From the NCBI GenBank assembly GCA_030144725.1, contig JASKMD010000003.1, positions 7,268,381 through 7,332,380 of the forward strand: a stretch of 64,000 nucleotides of DNA, given 5' to 3'. Source of the stretch: Haematococcus lacustris (taxonomy: Eukaryota > Chlorophyta > Chlorophyceae > Chlamydomonadales > Haematococcaceae). A model generated the notes under the pieces. That model had not been told where the DNA came from. It did no database searches and saw only the letters and a program-made list of their open reading frames with translations. This document shows, one piece after another, positions 51,387-61,977 of the stretch. Position numbers and translations under genes: made by a program. Positions within the stretch are counted from its first letter, which is position 1. Every line of letters starts with the position of its first letter.

Positions 51387-52215
51387 CGTGTCCTAGGACC
51401 CTGCGCAGGGTCCTAGCGTCACCATGGTCGTAGGACCCTGCGCAGGGTCCTGGCGACCCTGCGCAGGGTCCTACTGACCCTATGAGTCAGGAGTTTTCCA
51501 GGTTTTGTTCTAACCCTGTGTGCCAGGACCTTGTCAGGCTTCCCGCAGACCCTTTGCTAGGTCCTGTCGTTTCTGTTTGGTATCCTCCCGACTCTGTGTG
51601 CCAGGACCCTGCGCAGGGTCCTACGACCATGGTGACGCTAGGACCCTGCGCAGGGTCCTGGAAACCCTGCGCAGGGTCCTGCTGACCCTGTGTGCCAGGA
51701 ACCTGCGCAGGGTCCTACGACCATGGTTAGAATTAAAATTAAATATTAGAACAACTATTTTGTAGATTATTTTTAATATTACATATATTTAATATTTAAA
51801 AGGCGCTAGGACCCTGCGCAGGGTCCTGCTGACCCTGTGTGCCAGGACCCTGCGCAGGGTCCTACGACCATGGTTAGAATTAAAATTAAATATTAGAACA
51901 ACTATTTTGTAGATTATTTTTAATATTACATATATTTAATATTTAAAAGGCGCTAGGACCCTGCGCAGGGTCCTGCTGACCCTGTGTGCCAGGACCCTGC
52001 GCAGGGTCCTACGACCATGGTGACGCTAGGACCCTGCGCAGGGTCCTACAGACCCTGCGCAGGGTCCTGAAAACCCTGCGCAGGGTCTTGAAAACCCTGT
52101 GTGCCAGGACCCTGCGCAGGGTCCTACGACCATGATTAGAATTAAAATTAAATATTAGAACAACTATTTTGTAGCTTATCTTTAACATTACATGTATTTA
52201 ATATTTAAAAGGCGC
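51387..52215. repeat. AGGACCCTGCGCAGGGTCCT array with AT-rich spacers
   Basis: A 20-bp perfect palindrome repeats many times. Three copies of an AT-rich spacer of about 95 bp (GAATTAAAATTAAATATTAG to TTTAATATTTAAAAGGCGC) lie at about 51727, 51876 and 52137. Confidence 0.9.
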
Positions 52216-54580
52216 TAGGACCCTGCGCAGGGTCCTGCCGACCCTGTGCAGGGTCCTAGTGACCCTGTGCAGGGTCCTGGCGCTCTGGCCTTCTGCAGGG
52301 TCCTACTGACCCTTTGTAGGGTCCTACTGACCCTGTGAAGGGTCTTGCTGACTGGCACAGGTCGGTGGCATCTGGATGAAAGCCATAATGAAAATTCCAA
52401 AAAAAATCCCTATCATCATGTTCTTTAGGATTCTTAGTGCTGATGAACATGACTAAGTGCTTCAGACCCTGTGCAGGGTCCTACTGACCCTGTGCCGGGT
52501 CCTAGTGACCCTGCACAGGGTTACAGTGACCCTGCGCAGGGTCCTAGTGCACAGGCCTTTTGCAGGGTCCTGTTGCCCATTCGCAGGGTCCTGGTGACCC
52601 TGTGCAGGGTCCTAGTGACCCTGCGCAGGGTCCTGGTGCACAGGCCTTTTGCAGGGTCCTAGTGACCCTTTGTAGGGTCCTACAGACCCTCTGCAGGGTC
52701 CTGCTGACTGGCAGAGGTCGGTGGCATCTGGATGAAAGCCATAATGAAAATATCAAAAAAATCTCTATCATCATGTTCTTTAGGATTCTTAGTGCTGATG
52801 AACATGACTAAGTGCTTCAGACCCTGTGCAGGGTCCTACTGACCCTGTGCCGGGTCCTAGTGACCCTGCACAGGGTTACAGTGACCCTGCGCAGGGTCCT
52901 AGTGCACAGGCCTTTTGCAGGGTCCTGTTGCCCATTCGCAGGGTCCTGGTGACCCTGTGCAGGGTCCTAGTGACCCTGCGCAGGGTCCTGGTGCACAGGC
53001 CTTTTGCAGGGTCCTAGTGACCCTTTGTAGGGTCCTACAGACCCTCTGCAGGGTCCTGCTGACTGGCAGAGGTCGGTGGCATCTGGATGAAAGCCATAAT
53101 GAAAATATCAAAAAAATCTCTATCATCATGTTCTTTAGGATTCTTAGTGCTGATGAACATGACTAAGTGCTTCAGACCCTGTGCAGGGTCCTACTGACCC
53201 TGTGCCGGGTCCTAGTGACCCTGCACAGGGTTACAGTGACCCTGCGCAGGGTCCTGGTGACCCTGCGCAGGGTCCTAGTGCACAGGCCTTTTGCAGGGTC
53301 CTGTTGCCCATTCGCAGGGTGCTGGTGACCCTGTGCAGGGTCCTAGTGACCCTGCGCAGGGTCCTGGTGCACAGGCCTTTTGCAGGGTCCTAGTGACCCT
53401 TTGTAGGGTCCTACAGACCCTCTGCAGGGTCCTGCTGACTGGCAGAGGTCGGTGGCATCTGGATGAAAGCCATAATGAAAATATCAAAAAAATCCCTATC
53501 ATCATGTTCTTTAGGATTCTTAGTGCTGATGAACATGACTAAGTGCTTCAGACCCTGTGCAGGGTCCTACTGACCCTGTGCCGGGTCCTAGTGACCCTGC
53601 ACAGGGTTACAGTGACCCTGCGCAGGGTCCTAGTGCACAGGCCTTTTGCAGGGTCCTGTTGCCCATTCGCAGGGTCCTGGTGACCCTGTGCAGGGTCCTA
53701 GTGACCCTGCGCAGGGTCCTGGTGCACAGGCCTTTTGCAGGGTCCTAGTGACCCTTTGTAGGGTCCTACAGACCCTCTGCAGGGTCCTGCTGACTGGCAG
53801 AGGTCGGTGGCATCTGGATGAAAGCCATAATGAAAATATCAAAAAAATCTCTATCATCATGTTCTTTAGGATTCTTAGTGCTGATGAACATGACTAAGTG
53901 CTTCAGACCCTGTGCAGGGTCCTACTGACCCTGTGCCGGGTCCTAGTGACCCTGCACAGGGTTACAGTGACCCTGCGCAGGGTCCTAGTGCACAGGCCTT
54001 TTGCAGGGTCCTGTTGCCCATTCGCAGGGTCCTGGTGACCCTGTGCAGGGTCCTAGTGACCCTGCGCAGGGTCCTGGTGCACAGGCCTTTTGCAGGGTCC
54101 TAGTGACCCTTTGTAGGGTCCTACAGACCCTCTGCAGGGTCCTGCTGACTGGCAGAGGTCGGTGGCATCTGGATGAAAGCCATAATGAAAATATCAAAAA
54201 AATCTCTATCATCATGTTCTTTAGGATTCTTAGTGCTGATGAACATGACTAAGTGCTTCAGACCCTGTGCAGGGTCCTACTGACCCTGTGCCGGGTCCTA
54301 GTGACCCTGCACAGGGTTACAGTGACCCTGCGCAGGGTCCTGGTGACCCTGCGCAGGGTCCTAGTGCACAGGCCTTTTGCAGGGTCCTGTTGCCCATTCG
54401 CAGGGTGCTGGTGACCCTGTGCAGGGTCCTAGTGACCCTGCGCAGGGTCCTGGTGCACAGGCCTTTTGCAGGGTCCTAGTGACCCTTTGTAGGGTCCTAC
54501 AGACCCTCTGCAGGGTCCTGCTGACTGGCAGAGGTCGGTGGCATCTGGATGAAAGCCATAATGAAAATATCAAAAAAATC
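52216..54580. repeat. 355-bp higher-order repeat, about six units in a two-tier pattern
   Basis: Units begin near 52461, 52816, 53171, 53547, 53902 and 54257. Lengths are 355, 355, 376, 355, 355 and then a last unit with the same 21-bp extra copy, so the pattern is a 1086-bp triplet repeated twice. Each unit joins about ten CAGGGTC palindromes to a single-copy-like tail (GGCATCTGGATGAAAGCC ... GATGAACATGACTAAGTGC). Confidence 0.92.
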
Positions 54581-56689
54581 CTCGCAACATGGCATGCAAC
54601 CTCGCAGCCTTCTTGTCACCCAGCCAACTTGCAACGTCCCTGCTCTACAACACGCCTAGCACAAACGCGATGTACGTGCTCTACATTGCGACATCTCGTA
54701 CTGCCGTAAGTCGATGAACAACGCCTAAGGTGCGTCTCTAGCTAGTAGCGACTTCCAATTGCAATGAGTCAGCTCCACGCATTCAGAGCCTCGTAACTCA
54801 GCTCGCAGCCAGGCCCGAAACTATGCTCGCTTCCAGTCACATCGCACCTAGCTAGCTAGCTCGACACGCAACTTAGCCGCAACTTAGCCTAGCCAGCAGT
54901 GCAGCCCCAGCCACTTCCCCTACCATGAGGCAGCCAACCCGGATGCTAGGCGTACAACCATCTACGTCGCTAGCTCAGCCACGCAGTCCAGCTACTTCAC
55001 CAGCATCGCAGCCATCCACACAACCTCGCAATCTCGATATGTTACAGCCACGCAGCAACGCAAAAAGCCAACGTAGCAAGCCTAGCCACGCATCGACACA
55101 CAACGACCGAGCCTCGCCGTCAGCCATGCAAACATCCATGCGAAGTTGTCAAGGTGAGTGGCTATCCCTCTGCAAGTATGTGGCACCGCTTAACATCTGG
55201 CATGCCTTTTGTGCTGCTGCAGGATTAATGGTTTGACCCTTCCCCTTTGCCACCACCACCTCCCAGGCCGTCGTCGCACCTTGCCCCACTCCCTATCCTA
55301 CCTTGCAGCCTGGAGCAACCTCCTCCTTCCCTCCCTCCTTCCCTCCCTCCTTCCCTCCCTCCCACACGCCCTTTCTCACGCCCTCCCTCACGCCCTCCCC
55401 CCCTCTACATGTCTCTACAGGTGGCTACAGGTCCCCTTACCTTCCTGACCTACCATTCCCCTTCCCTTCCCACTCGCCCTTGACCTCACCCTCACCCTCA
55501 CCCTCACCTTGGCAGGTGAGTAAGCATGCATGTTGTGGTTCGTATTGCCTTGCATTTGGGAGCCTATGCTGGGTTGCATCAGAGAAGCCACCAGCAAGGA
55601 TACGACAAGGTTTGAGCGCTTGTACACCTCTTCGCAACACACAACGAGCTTGGAGCGGTAGCCAGGACTTCCGGTGGGTGCACATGCTCTGGTGGTGTCA
55701 GCCTACCCAGCCCAGTTCTGGTCATGCATGTCCTTATTCATCTGCTTGCTGGCTTATGTTTGCTTGCAGTTGTTGACAGCTTGAGTATGACAAGTGTAGC
55801 AAGGCTTGGTGATTGCAAGCAAGGTGGTAGCGGTTTGACATGGAGGGGGGCATTGAGCATAGCTGTAAGTGGCCAGTCCCTGCACATGAGTTGTCACCAA
55901 TGCCAAGCCTAAGTGCAAGGATGCCTCTTGCTGCCGCAGGTCTGATGGTCACACTGCTGCCCCTTGCCCCCTTCTCCCTTCCCCCTTCCCTGCCCAATCC
56001 CACCACCACCACATCCGAGTCTGCCACCTACCTCCCCTCCTCCCCACCTCCCCTCCTCCCCTCCTCCCCTCCCCTCTCCTCTCCCCCACCCCATGGCACC
56101 CAGCAGCCCTTGGCGTAGCAGCATGGAGTGGGCAGTTTGGAGCGGGCAGCCTGGAGCGGGCAGCCTAGAGCGGGCAGCCTGGAGCGGGCAGCCTGGAGCG
56201 GGCAGCCTGGAGCCAAGCCTAGCCCAGCCTAGCCTAGCCTAGCCCAGCCTAGCCTAGATCAGCCTGATTTGGTGCCATGGGGCATAGGCAGCAAGGCAAA
56301 GTGCTTAGCAGTCCCGTGATGAGGTGTTAGCCCATAGCAAGTGCATCCAATCCTTGTGGTTGTGCACATGGCATAGGTTGTGAGTAAGGCATGAGTCGTT
56401 GTGTTGTTGTTGTTGTTGCAGTGTATTGTATTGTGGTGTTGTGTGGTGTTACCATCTTGCATCAATGCATGTGCTCAGCATCAGCAATGCAAGCCGTTTG
56501 TAGTGGTGTTGCATACGTTGTAAGGTTGTACCATAAGACATGACATGGCAGGTTTGCGCGTGCAAGGTGAATGTCATAATGGCTTAGATGACATGCACGT
56601 GAGCAACAAGAGGGAGAGTGCATGAGGGGTCATGTTGTAGTAGCAAGTACAAGAATCATGCCTTGTAGACCTTGTAGACTGGTCAGCAA
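54581..56689. other. Captured or nested host-like segments inside the element
   Basis: 54950-55300 is an inverted copy of about 33300-33680. 55218 and 55935 carry the GCTGCAGG-AT/TCTGATGG acceptor modules of the 26-36 kb region. A GGGCAGCCTGGAGC minisatellite lies at 56130-56215, and GTTGTT runs near 56400. No conserved ORF. The stretch 56260-56690 shows nothing recognisable. Confidence 0.5.
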
Positions 56690-57212
56690 GACCCTGTAAA
56701 ATGATCAGCAGGACCCTGTAAAAACTGCCATCAGAACCCTGCACAGGGTCGCCAGGACCCTGCGACGGGTCACCAGGACCCTGCGCAGGGTCACCAGAAC
56801 CCTGCAAATGGTCAGCAGGACCCTGTAAAAACTGCCATCAGAACCCTGCACAGGGTCGCCAGGACCCTGCGCCGGGTCACCAGGACCCTGCGCAGGGTCA
56901 CTAGGACCCTGCAAATGGTCAGCAGGACCCTGTAAAAACTGCCATCAGAATCCTGCACAGGGTCGCCAGGACCCTGCGCCGGGTCACCAGGACCCTGCGC
57001 AGGGTCACCAGGACCCTGCAAATGGTCAGCAGGACCCTGTAAAAACTGCCATCAGAACCCTGCACAGGGCCGGAAGTCACCAGGACCCTGCAAATGAGGT
57101 CAGTAGGACCCTGCGCAGGGTCGCTAGGACCCTGCAAATGGTCGTCAGGACCCTGCAAATGGCCGATGCGCTAGGACCCTGCGCAGGGTCGGCAGGACCC
57201 TGCGCAGGGTTT
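56690..57212. repeat. 107-bp tandem array with GGACCCTGCGCAGGGTC
   Basis: About five units of 107 bp, each with four CAGGACCCTG motifs separated by ACCAGGA and a CTGTAAAAACTGCCATCAGA linker. It runs directly into the right-end module. Confidence 0.9.
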
Positions 57213-57585
57213 TTTCGGATTTCAAATGGTTATAACATCGCACAAACTTTGAGTTTTTCAATGACAACAACGGCGTTGAGTCGGCCTTTCCTGGGGCTAT
57301 CTGCGGTATGCCTCCCGGGAGAAATGGTCCTGGTGACTTCCGGCCTTAATCGGCGCGAGTGATGTTGCAAGCAATCACAAGTGGCTGCCCATCAGCAATC
57401 GCGTGCATCCCCTAGTGCCTACAGCCATTACAGGAACCGTAGCACAGTGACACAAGCGACATCGGACAATAACATGGCGGCAACCTCATCGGTCCGGCGC
57501 TAACCATGGGCAATGTCTGGTCGTGTGATTACGGCCAGCGTCAAACACAAGTACGCCGTTCGACATAGCGCATAGTACAGGGACA

Positions 57586-60500
57586 GTGTGTTGCCGGGCT
57601 GCAAGCGATGCGCGTGAACAAACGACAAGGGACATCGCGGTGACATTCCGCAGAAGTACTGATCGCCCTGTTGCGACGTTGCTTCCCACGCAGGACATTT
57701 CCTACAGCCCATCATTACCTGACTTCCCCCCTTCAAGCGCTCCCAACACCGCGCAGGCCCAGATACTCGTAAGTGCGGGAATAATTTTGCACGTGCATTT
57801 CAACATACTGACCATGTGGTATATGTGTTGTATGGCTTCCCACAGTCAACTCAACAGTCCGCATCAGACATCTTCCGGCAACAGCGTCTGTTACTTTGGT
57901 CACGGTTACGCATTTCGCCTCAGACAACACAACCTCCATCACCTCCCAGTCCCAACCCCGGATGTTATCGCCGACCGCTGAGTCATCTCTCACCCATTAC
58001 CCTCACCCCCTTGCAAATCGCTACAATCACGCAGCTCTCACAATCCATTCCTCTACCAGCCACAGGGGGCCGCCCACCCTCCCCCTCCCCCTCCCCCTCC
58101 CCCTCCCCCTCCCCCTTCCCCCCTCCCCCTCCCCCTCCTCCCCTCCCCCTCCCCCTCCCCCTCCCCCCTCCCCCTCCCCCCTCCCCCTCCCCCTCCCCCT
58201 CCCCCTCCCCCTCCCCCTCCCCCCTCCCCCTCCCCCTCCCCTCCCCCTCCCCCTCCCCCTCCCCTCCCCCTCCCCCTCCCCCTCCCCCCCTCCCCCCTCC
58301 CCCTCCCCCTCCCCCTCCCCCTCCCCCTCCCCCTCCCCCTCCCCCTCCCCCTCCCCCCTCCCCCTCCCCCTCCCCCTCCCCCTCCCCCTCCCCCTCCCCC
58401 TCCCCCTCCCCCTCCCCCCTCCCCCCTCCCCCTCCCCCCTCCCCCTCCCCCTCCCCCCTCCCCCTCCCCCTCCCCCCCTCCCCCTCCCCCTCCCCCTCCC
58501 CCTCCCCCTCCCCCTCCCCCCTCCCCCTCCCCCTCCCCCTCCCCCCCCTCCCCCTCCCCCTCCCCCTCCCCCTCCCCCCCCCCCCTCCCCCCCCCCCCTC
58601 CCCCTTCCCCCGACCCAGCTCTCCCACCCGCCTCCCCTCCTCCCCCAACACTGGGAGCCTCACCGCAACCTATCAGAGGTGGAAGCCCAATACTTAACCT
58701 GTGGAATCAACTGACATCAACAGCTCGCCAGCCGGACAGCAGCACAAATGATGACAGTGGTGGAGGCCCACTGGGCAACATGTGGAGACAGAGGGCTGCA
58801 GCAGCTCGCCAGCCAGACAGCAGCACAGATGATGACAGTGGTGGTGGCCCCGCTGAGAAACATGTGGAGACAGAGAGCAGCAGCAACTCGCCAGCCGGAC
58901 AGCAGCACAGATGATGACAGTGGTGGTGGCCCGCTGAGAAACATGTGGAGACAGAGAGCAGCAGCAACTCGCCAGCCGGACAGCAGCACGGACGAGGACA
59001 GTGGTGGTGGACCACTAAGGAACATGTGGAGTCAGCGAGCATCGGCAGCAAGGAAAGCAGGGACATCCACTGTGTCGCTAATCAGTCCTTTCTCCCCCCC
59101 ACACCCTCCTCCAGCTATGCCCCCTCCCCCGCCCCTTGGGTCGGGTTCATGGAGTGAGCCAGGCGACATGAATCTCACAGATGTTGCCTCCTCCTCCATG
59201 TCCATGTCTTCAGCCTCGCCGCATGGGGTTCATGACAGTGAAAGGGGTGGAGAAGGGGATGGGGTCAGTTTAGATGGCAGTAGCAGAGGCGATGGCAGTG
59301 GCTATGGCAGTGCGAGTAGCAATGGCTTTGACAGTGGCAATGACAGCAGCAGCAGCGGCAGTATTAGTGATAGAGGTGGTGACAGTGACAGTGGCAGTGG
59401 CATCGGCATTGAAAGAGGCAGTGACAGTGGCAGCGGCAGAGGCAGGCGAAAGAGGAGACGGGGCAAAAACCGGGGCAGAGATAGGGGAAGAGGGAGGGGT
59501 AGAGGTAGAGGGAGGGGTAGAGGGCGAGGTAGAAGGGGTAGGTGGGGTGGTGGTGGACGGCACCAGCAGCGGCGGCCTAGGGGTCGTCCTGCTGGGCGGG
59601 TGGAGGGGGATGATGAGCAGGTGCCCTGGGGTGCACTTAACCCTGGACAGCGCCGGTGTCGTGTCAATGAGATCCTGGCCAACCTGACGAACCCAGTGGG
59701 TCCCCGCCATAAGCACATGACCACCTTTGCCAACCTTGAGCGCATCTACAAGGGCATGGAAGAGAACAACCCGTCCAAGACCGCCATGGAAGCTCAGCTG
59801 AAGGGCGACGGTCAGCTGTTCGGCGATGACCAGGGGGTCAAGCACTACCACCCAAGCTCTGTGCACGTGCTGAAGGGTGTCATGGGAGCAGCGGATGATG
59901 AGCGGTGCATTCTTCATGTCTGCAATGGCACGCTGGAGAAACCCTGTGGCTACACGTACGACCACTTGCCAAAGTGGGTGGGGCATGTTGGGCAGAAGCA
60001 GAGGGTGACACGAACGTGATATACACTGATGCGGATGGTGTGTTTGTGTCTACACAGGGCGCAATGGGAGCAGAACAAGCACCAAAAATGCAAAGAGTGC
60101 CACATCAATCGCTTCCAGAGCGACAAAGGTATGTCAGTGCGATTCAACAAAGCAGCCGACACATAGTGTGGATCATGTCATGGTTGGTTGTTGTACGCAG
60201 ATGACAAAAAATTGAAGCCACAATTCAGCATGTACTACCTGGGCCTGGAGGACACGCTGAACTCCATCTTGGCCAAAGCCAACGTGTGGGACTGGTTCAC
60301 CCGGCCACGCGACACAGGGCCAGGCACCTTTTACAGCAGTGAGTATGTCGTGGATACACATGAGACAGCATGGTCAGTTCATGCCGTCGTGCTCATTCCA
60401 TATTGCAGGTGAAGCTGGTCAGTTCATGAAGGAGAAGGTGGGCGAGAGCGTGTTCAACGACAAATATGCTGTGCGTGTGCACATCGGCATTGACTGGGTG

Positions 60501-61957
60501 CAGCTGTGCAAGAACAGGTTTGTGGGCATCATCGTGCTGAAGGTGAGGGGACATTCACACATCCAATCGGATACAGGGTCAGCCTCAGGCACATCACACG
60601 GTCCACATGTTGCAGGTCATGGATGTGCCTGATGAGTTCAAGGGCAGTGACGACACCTGGGCCATTCTTGGCGTCATCCTGGACAAGGACAAGACCAAGT
60701 TTGCCGAGGGCTACATGCACCAGGTGGTACATAGTGTAGGCTGTATTGATTGAGTTAATGTGCAACAAATGCAACATGACAATGCATGACCCATGCACTG
60801 TAGATCCTCGTGGACCTGCGTGACTCCCTGGAGCCAGAGAAGCGTGAATCTTGGGTGTACTTGAACAGGCCCAGTGGCGCTGGTGATGCCCGTGAGCCTG
60901 AGAAGATCCGGATGTACCCCATGCTGGCCAGCTGTGTGGCCGACACCCCAGCCAGGCAAGCCTTCCACCCATGAGAGGCTCCACTGCATAATAAACGAGA
61001 GGATGAAACGAAAGCAGTTTGTTTCATTGCATGGTGCTTGCAGGCTGTGCCTGATGAAGTGCCTGTCCCACTGTGCTGGCATGGGCTGCTCATGGTGCTG
61101 GCTCCGCACAAAGGGCCAGCATGAGAGCCACCCCCTTGGGTACGACGAGCCCGTCCGTGTGCTCATCCCTGACCTCAGCCGTTATCCACCTCCACCTGAA
61201 GGCCCAGGCAGAGGGAGGTGGCCGAGGGGTTGGGAGGGGAGGCTGTCTGGGTGGGCGCCCCAACCGCGATGCTGGCACGGGCGGTGGTGGTGATGCTGGT
61301 GGTGGTGTGGGGGCAGCAGCAGCCGGTGGTGAGGGCGCTGGAGGTGGTGGTGCTGCAGCCGGTGGTGGGGGAGGTGGTGGCAGTGGTGAGGGTGCAGCAG
61401 CGGCAGGTGGAGGGGGTGGCGGAGGTGGGACAGCAGCAGCAGCTGGTGGTCTGGGTGGCTGGTGGTGTGGGAGCGCCAGCAGCCGGTGGTCAGGGTGGCG
61501 GTGGAGTGGATGGTGGTCCAGCCAGCCGCGGCAGAGGTCGGGGGCGGGGTCGAGGGCGAGGCCAGAGGGTTGGCCATCAGCGGCCCTTGCCTAAGCAGCC
61601 TGTGGTTGGCACTGAGCACACCCTGTATGTCGGGGATCCCTTGATGATGCTGCGTGAGGAGGACATGCAGGCTCGTGGCCAGGCTGTTGAGGATGGGCTG
61701 GTTGCGGGGCTTGACATCGGCTGTTGGGGCCGCCCTATCATCACCAAGTACCTGGACTATGTGCAGGCCAAGTGGCTGCACGTGGTTCCAACAGCCCACG
61801 CGATGCTGTTTGGCATGGTGAAGCACCACATGATGTGGGTGTTCTCAGCGGCCGGCCCTTTCCAGAATCACGAGCGGGAGCTGATGAGGGAGCGGCTGAA
61901 ACACATGCACGTGCCGGTGGACTTTGGGCGTCGACTGGAGGTGACGGACCAGTTCAA
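57586..61957 (+). CDS. Tnp2/KDZ-like DDE transposase, multi-exon, 3' end beyond window
   Basis: Exons: up to 57768; 57846 onward across a CCCCCT tract to 59973; 60058-60128; 60201-60338; 60409-60542; 60616-60723; 60804-60955; 61044-about 61216; about 61430-61957. Donors are GT except GC at 60956. Features in order: four DSSTDDDSGGG repeats, an RG-rich run, a zinc-ribbon-like CG...KCKECHINRF, VHIGIDWVQLC (matching the DWF motif of Tnp2 transposases), TWAILGVILDKD, HQILVDLRDSL, ADTPARLCLMKCLSHCAGM with GCSWC, and HVVPTAHAMLFGMVKHH (Tnp2-like DPMHNL-L-G-x-x-K-H). These follow the Tnp2/Plavaka/KDZ order with the usual catalytic D positions. The C-terminal E is outside the window. Start unsure; the last-but-one junction is not resolved. 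Confidence 0.6.
58074..58605. repeat. (CCCCCT)n tract
   Basis: About 85 CCCCCT hexamers with CCCCT and CCCCCCT variants. It lies between 5' exons and the main exon of the transposase gene and is readable as Pro/Ser or Pro/Leu, so it may be intronic or coding. It has i-motif and G-quadruplex potential. Confidence 0.9.
58730..59050 (+). repeat. 81-bp coding minisatellite, four copies
   Basis: Each unit encodes DSSTDDDSGGGPLRNMWRQR plus AAATRQP. Copies are near-identical and in frame within the transposase exon. Confidence 0.8.
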
Positions 61958-61977
61958 GTGAGTGAGAGTTCATCAGC

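Larger units (their letters stand above)
51080..57361 (-). mobile_element. 6.3-kb family I TIR transposon carrying palindromic arrays
   Basis: The left end CACTCGTGCAAATTAAGG (51080-51097) is matched by the right end CCTTAATCGGCGCGAGTG (57344-57361), and AT flanks both sides (51078-51079 and 57362-57363). 51098-51375 is the inverse of 16617-16865, and 57213-57343 is the inverse of 17028-17155, in the same order relative to the ends as in copy 1 (end module, array, other end module). Interior: AGGACCCTGCGCAGGGTCCT arrays, a 355-bp higher-order repeat, captured intron-like modules. No transposase ORF. Non-autonomous by content. Confidence 0.8.

Noticed and set aside
51387..57212. CRISPR-like look of regularly spaced 20-bp palindromes next to a conserved leader-like module
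   Set aside because: Spacers are themselves repeats rather than unique, there are no cas genes, and the genome is eukaryotic. The module is a transposon end.
57486..57993. Minus-strand ORFs that look protein-like just right of the TIR element
   Set aside because: A clear plus-strand intron (GTAAGT at 57769 to CCCACAG at 57845) and continuation into the transposase frame favour the plus strand.
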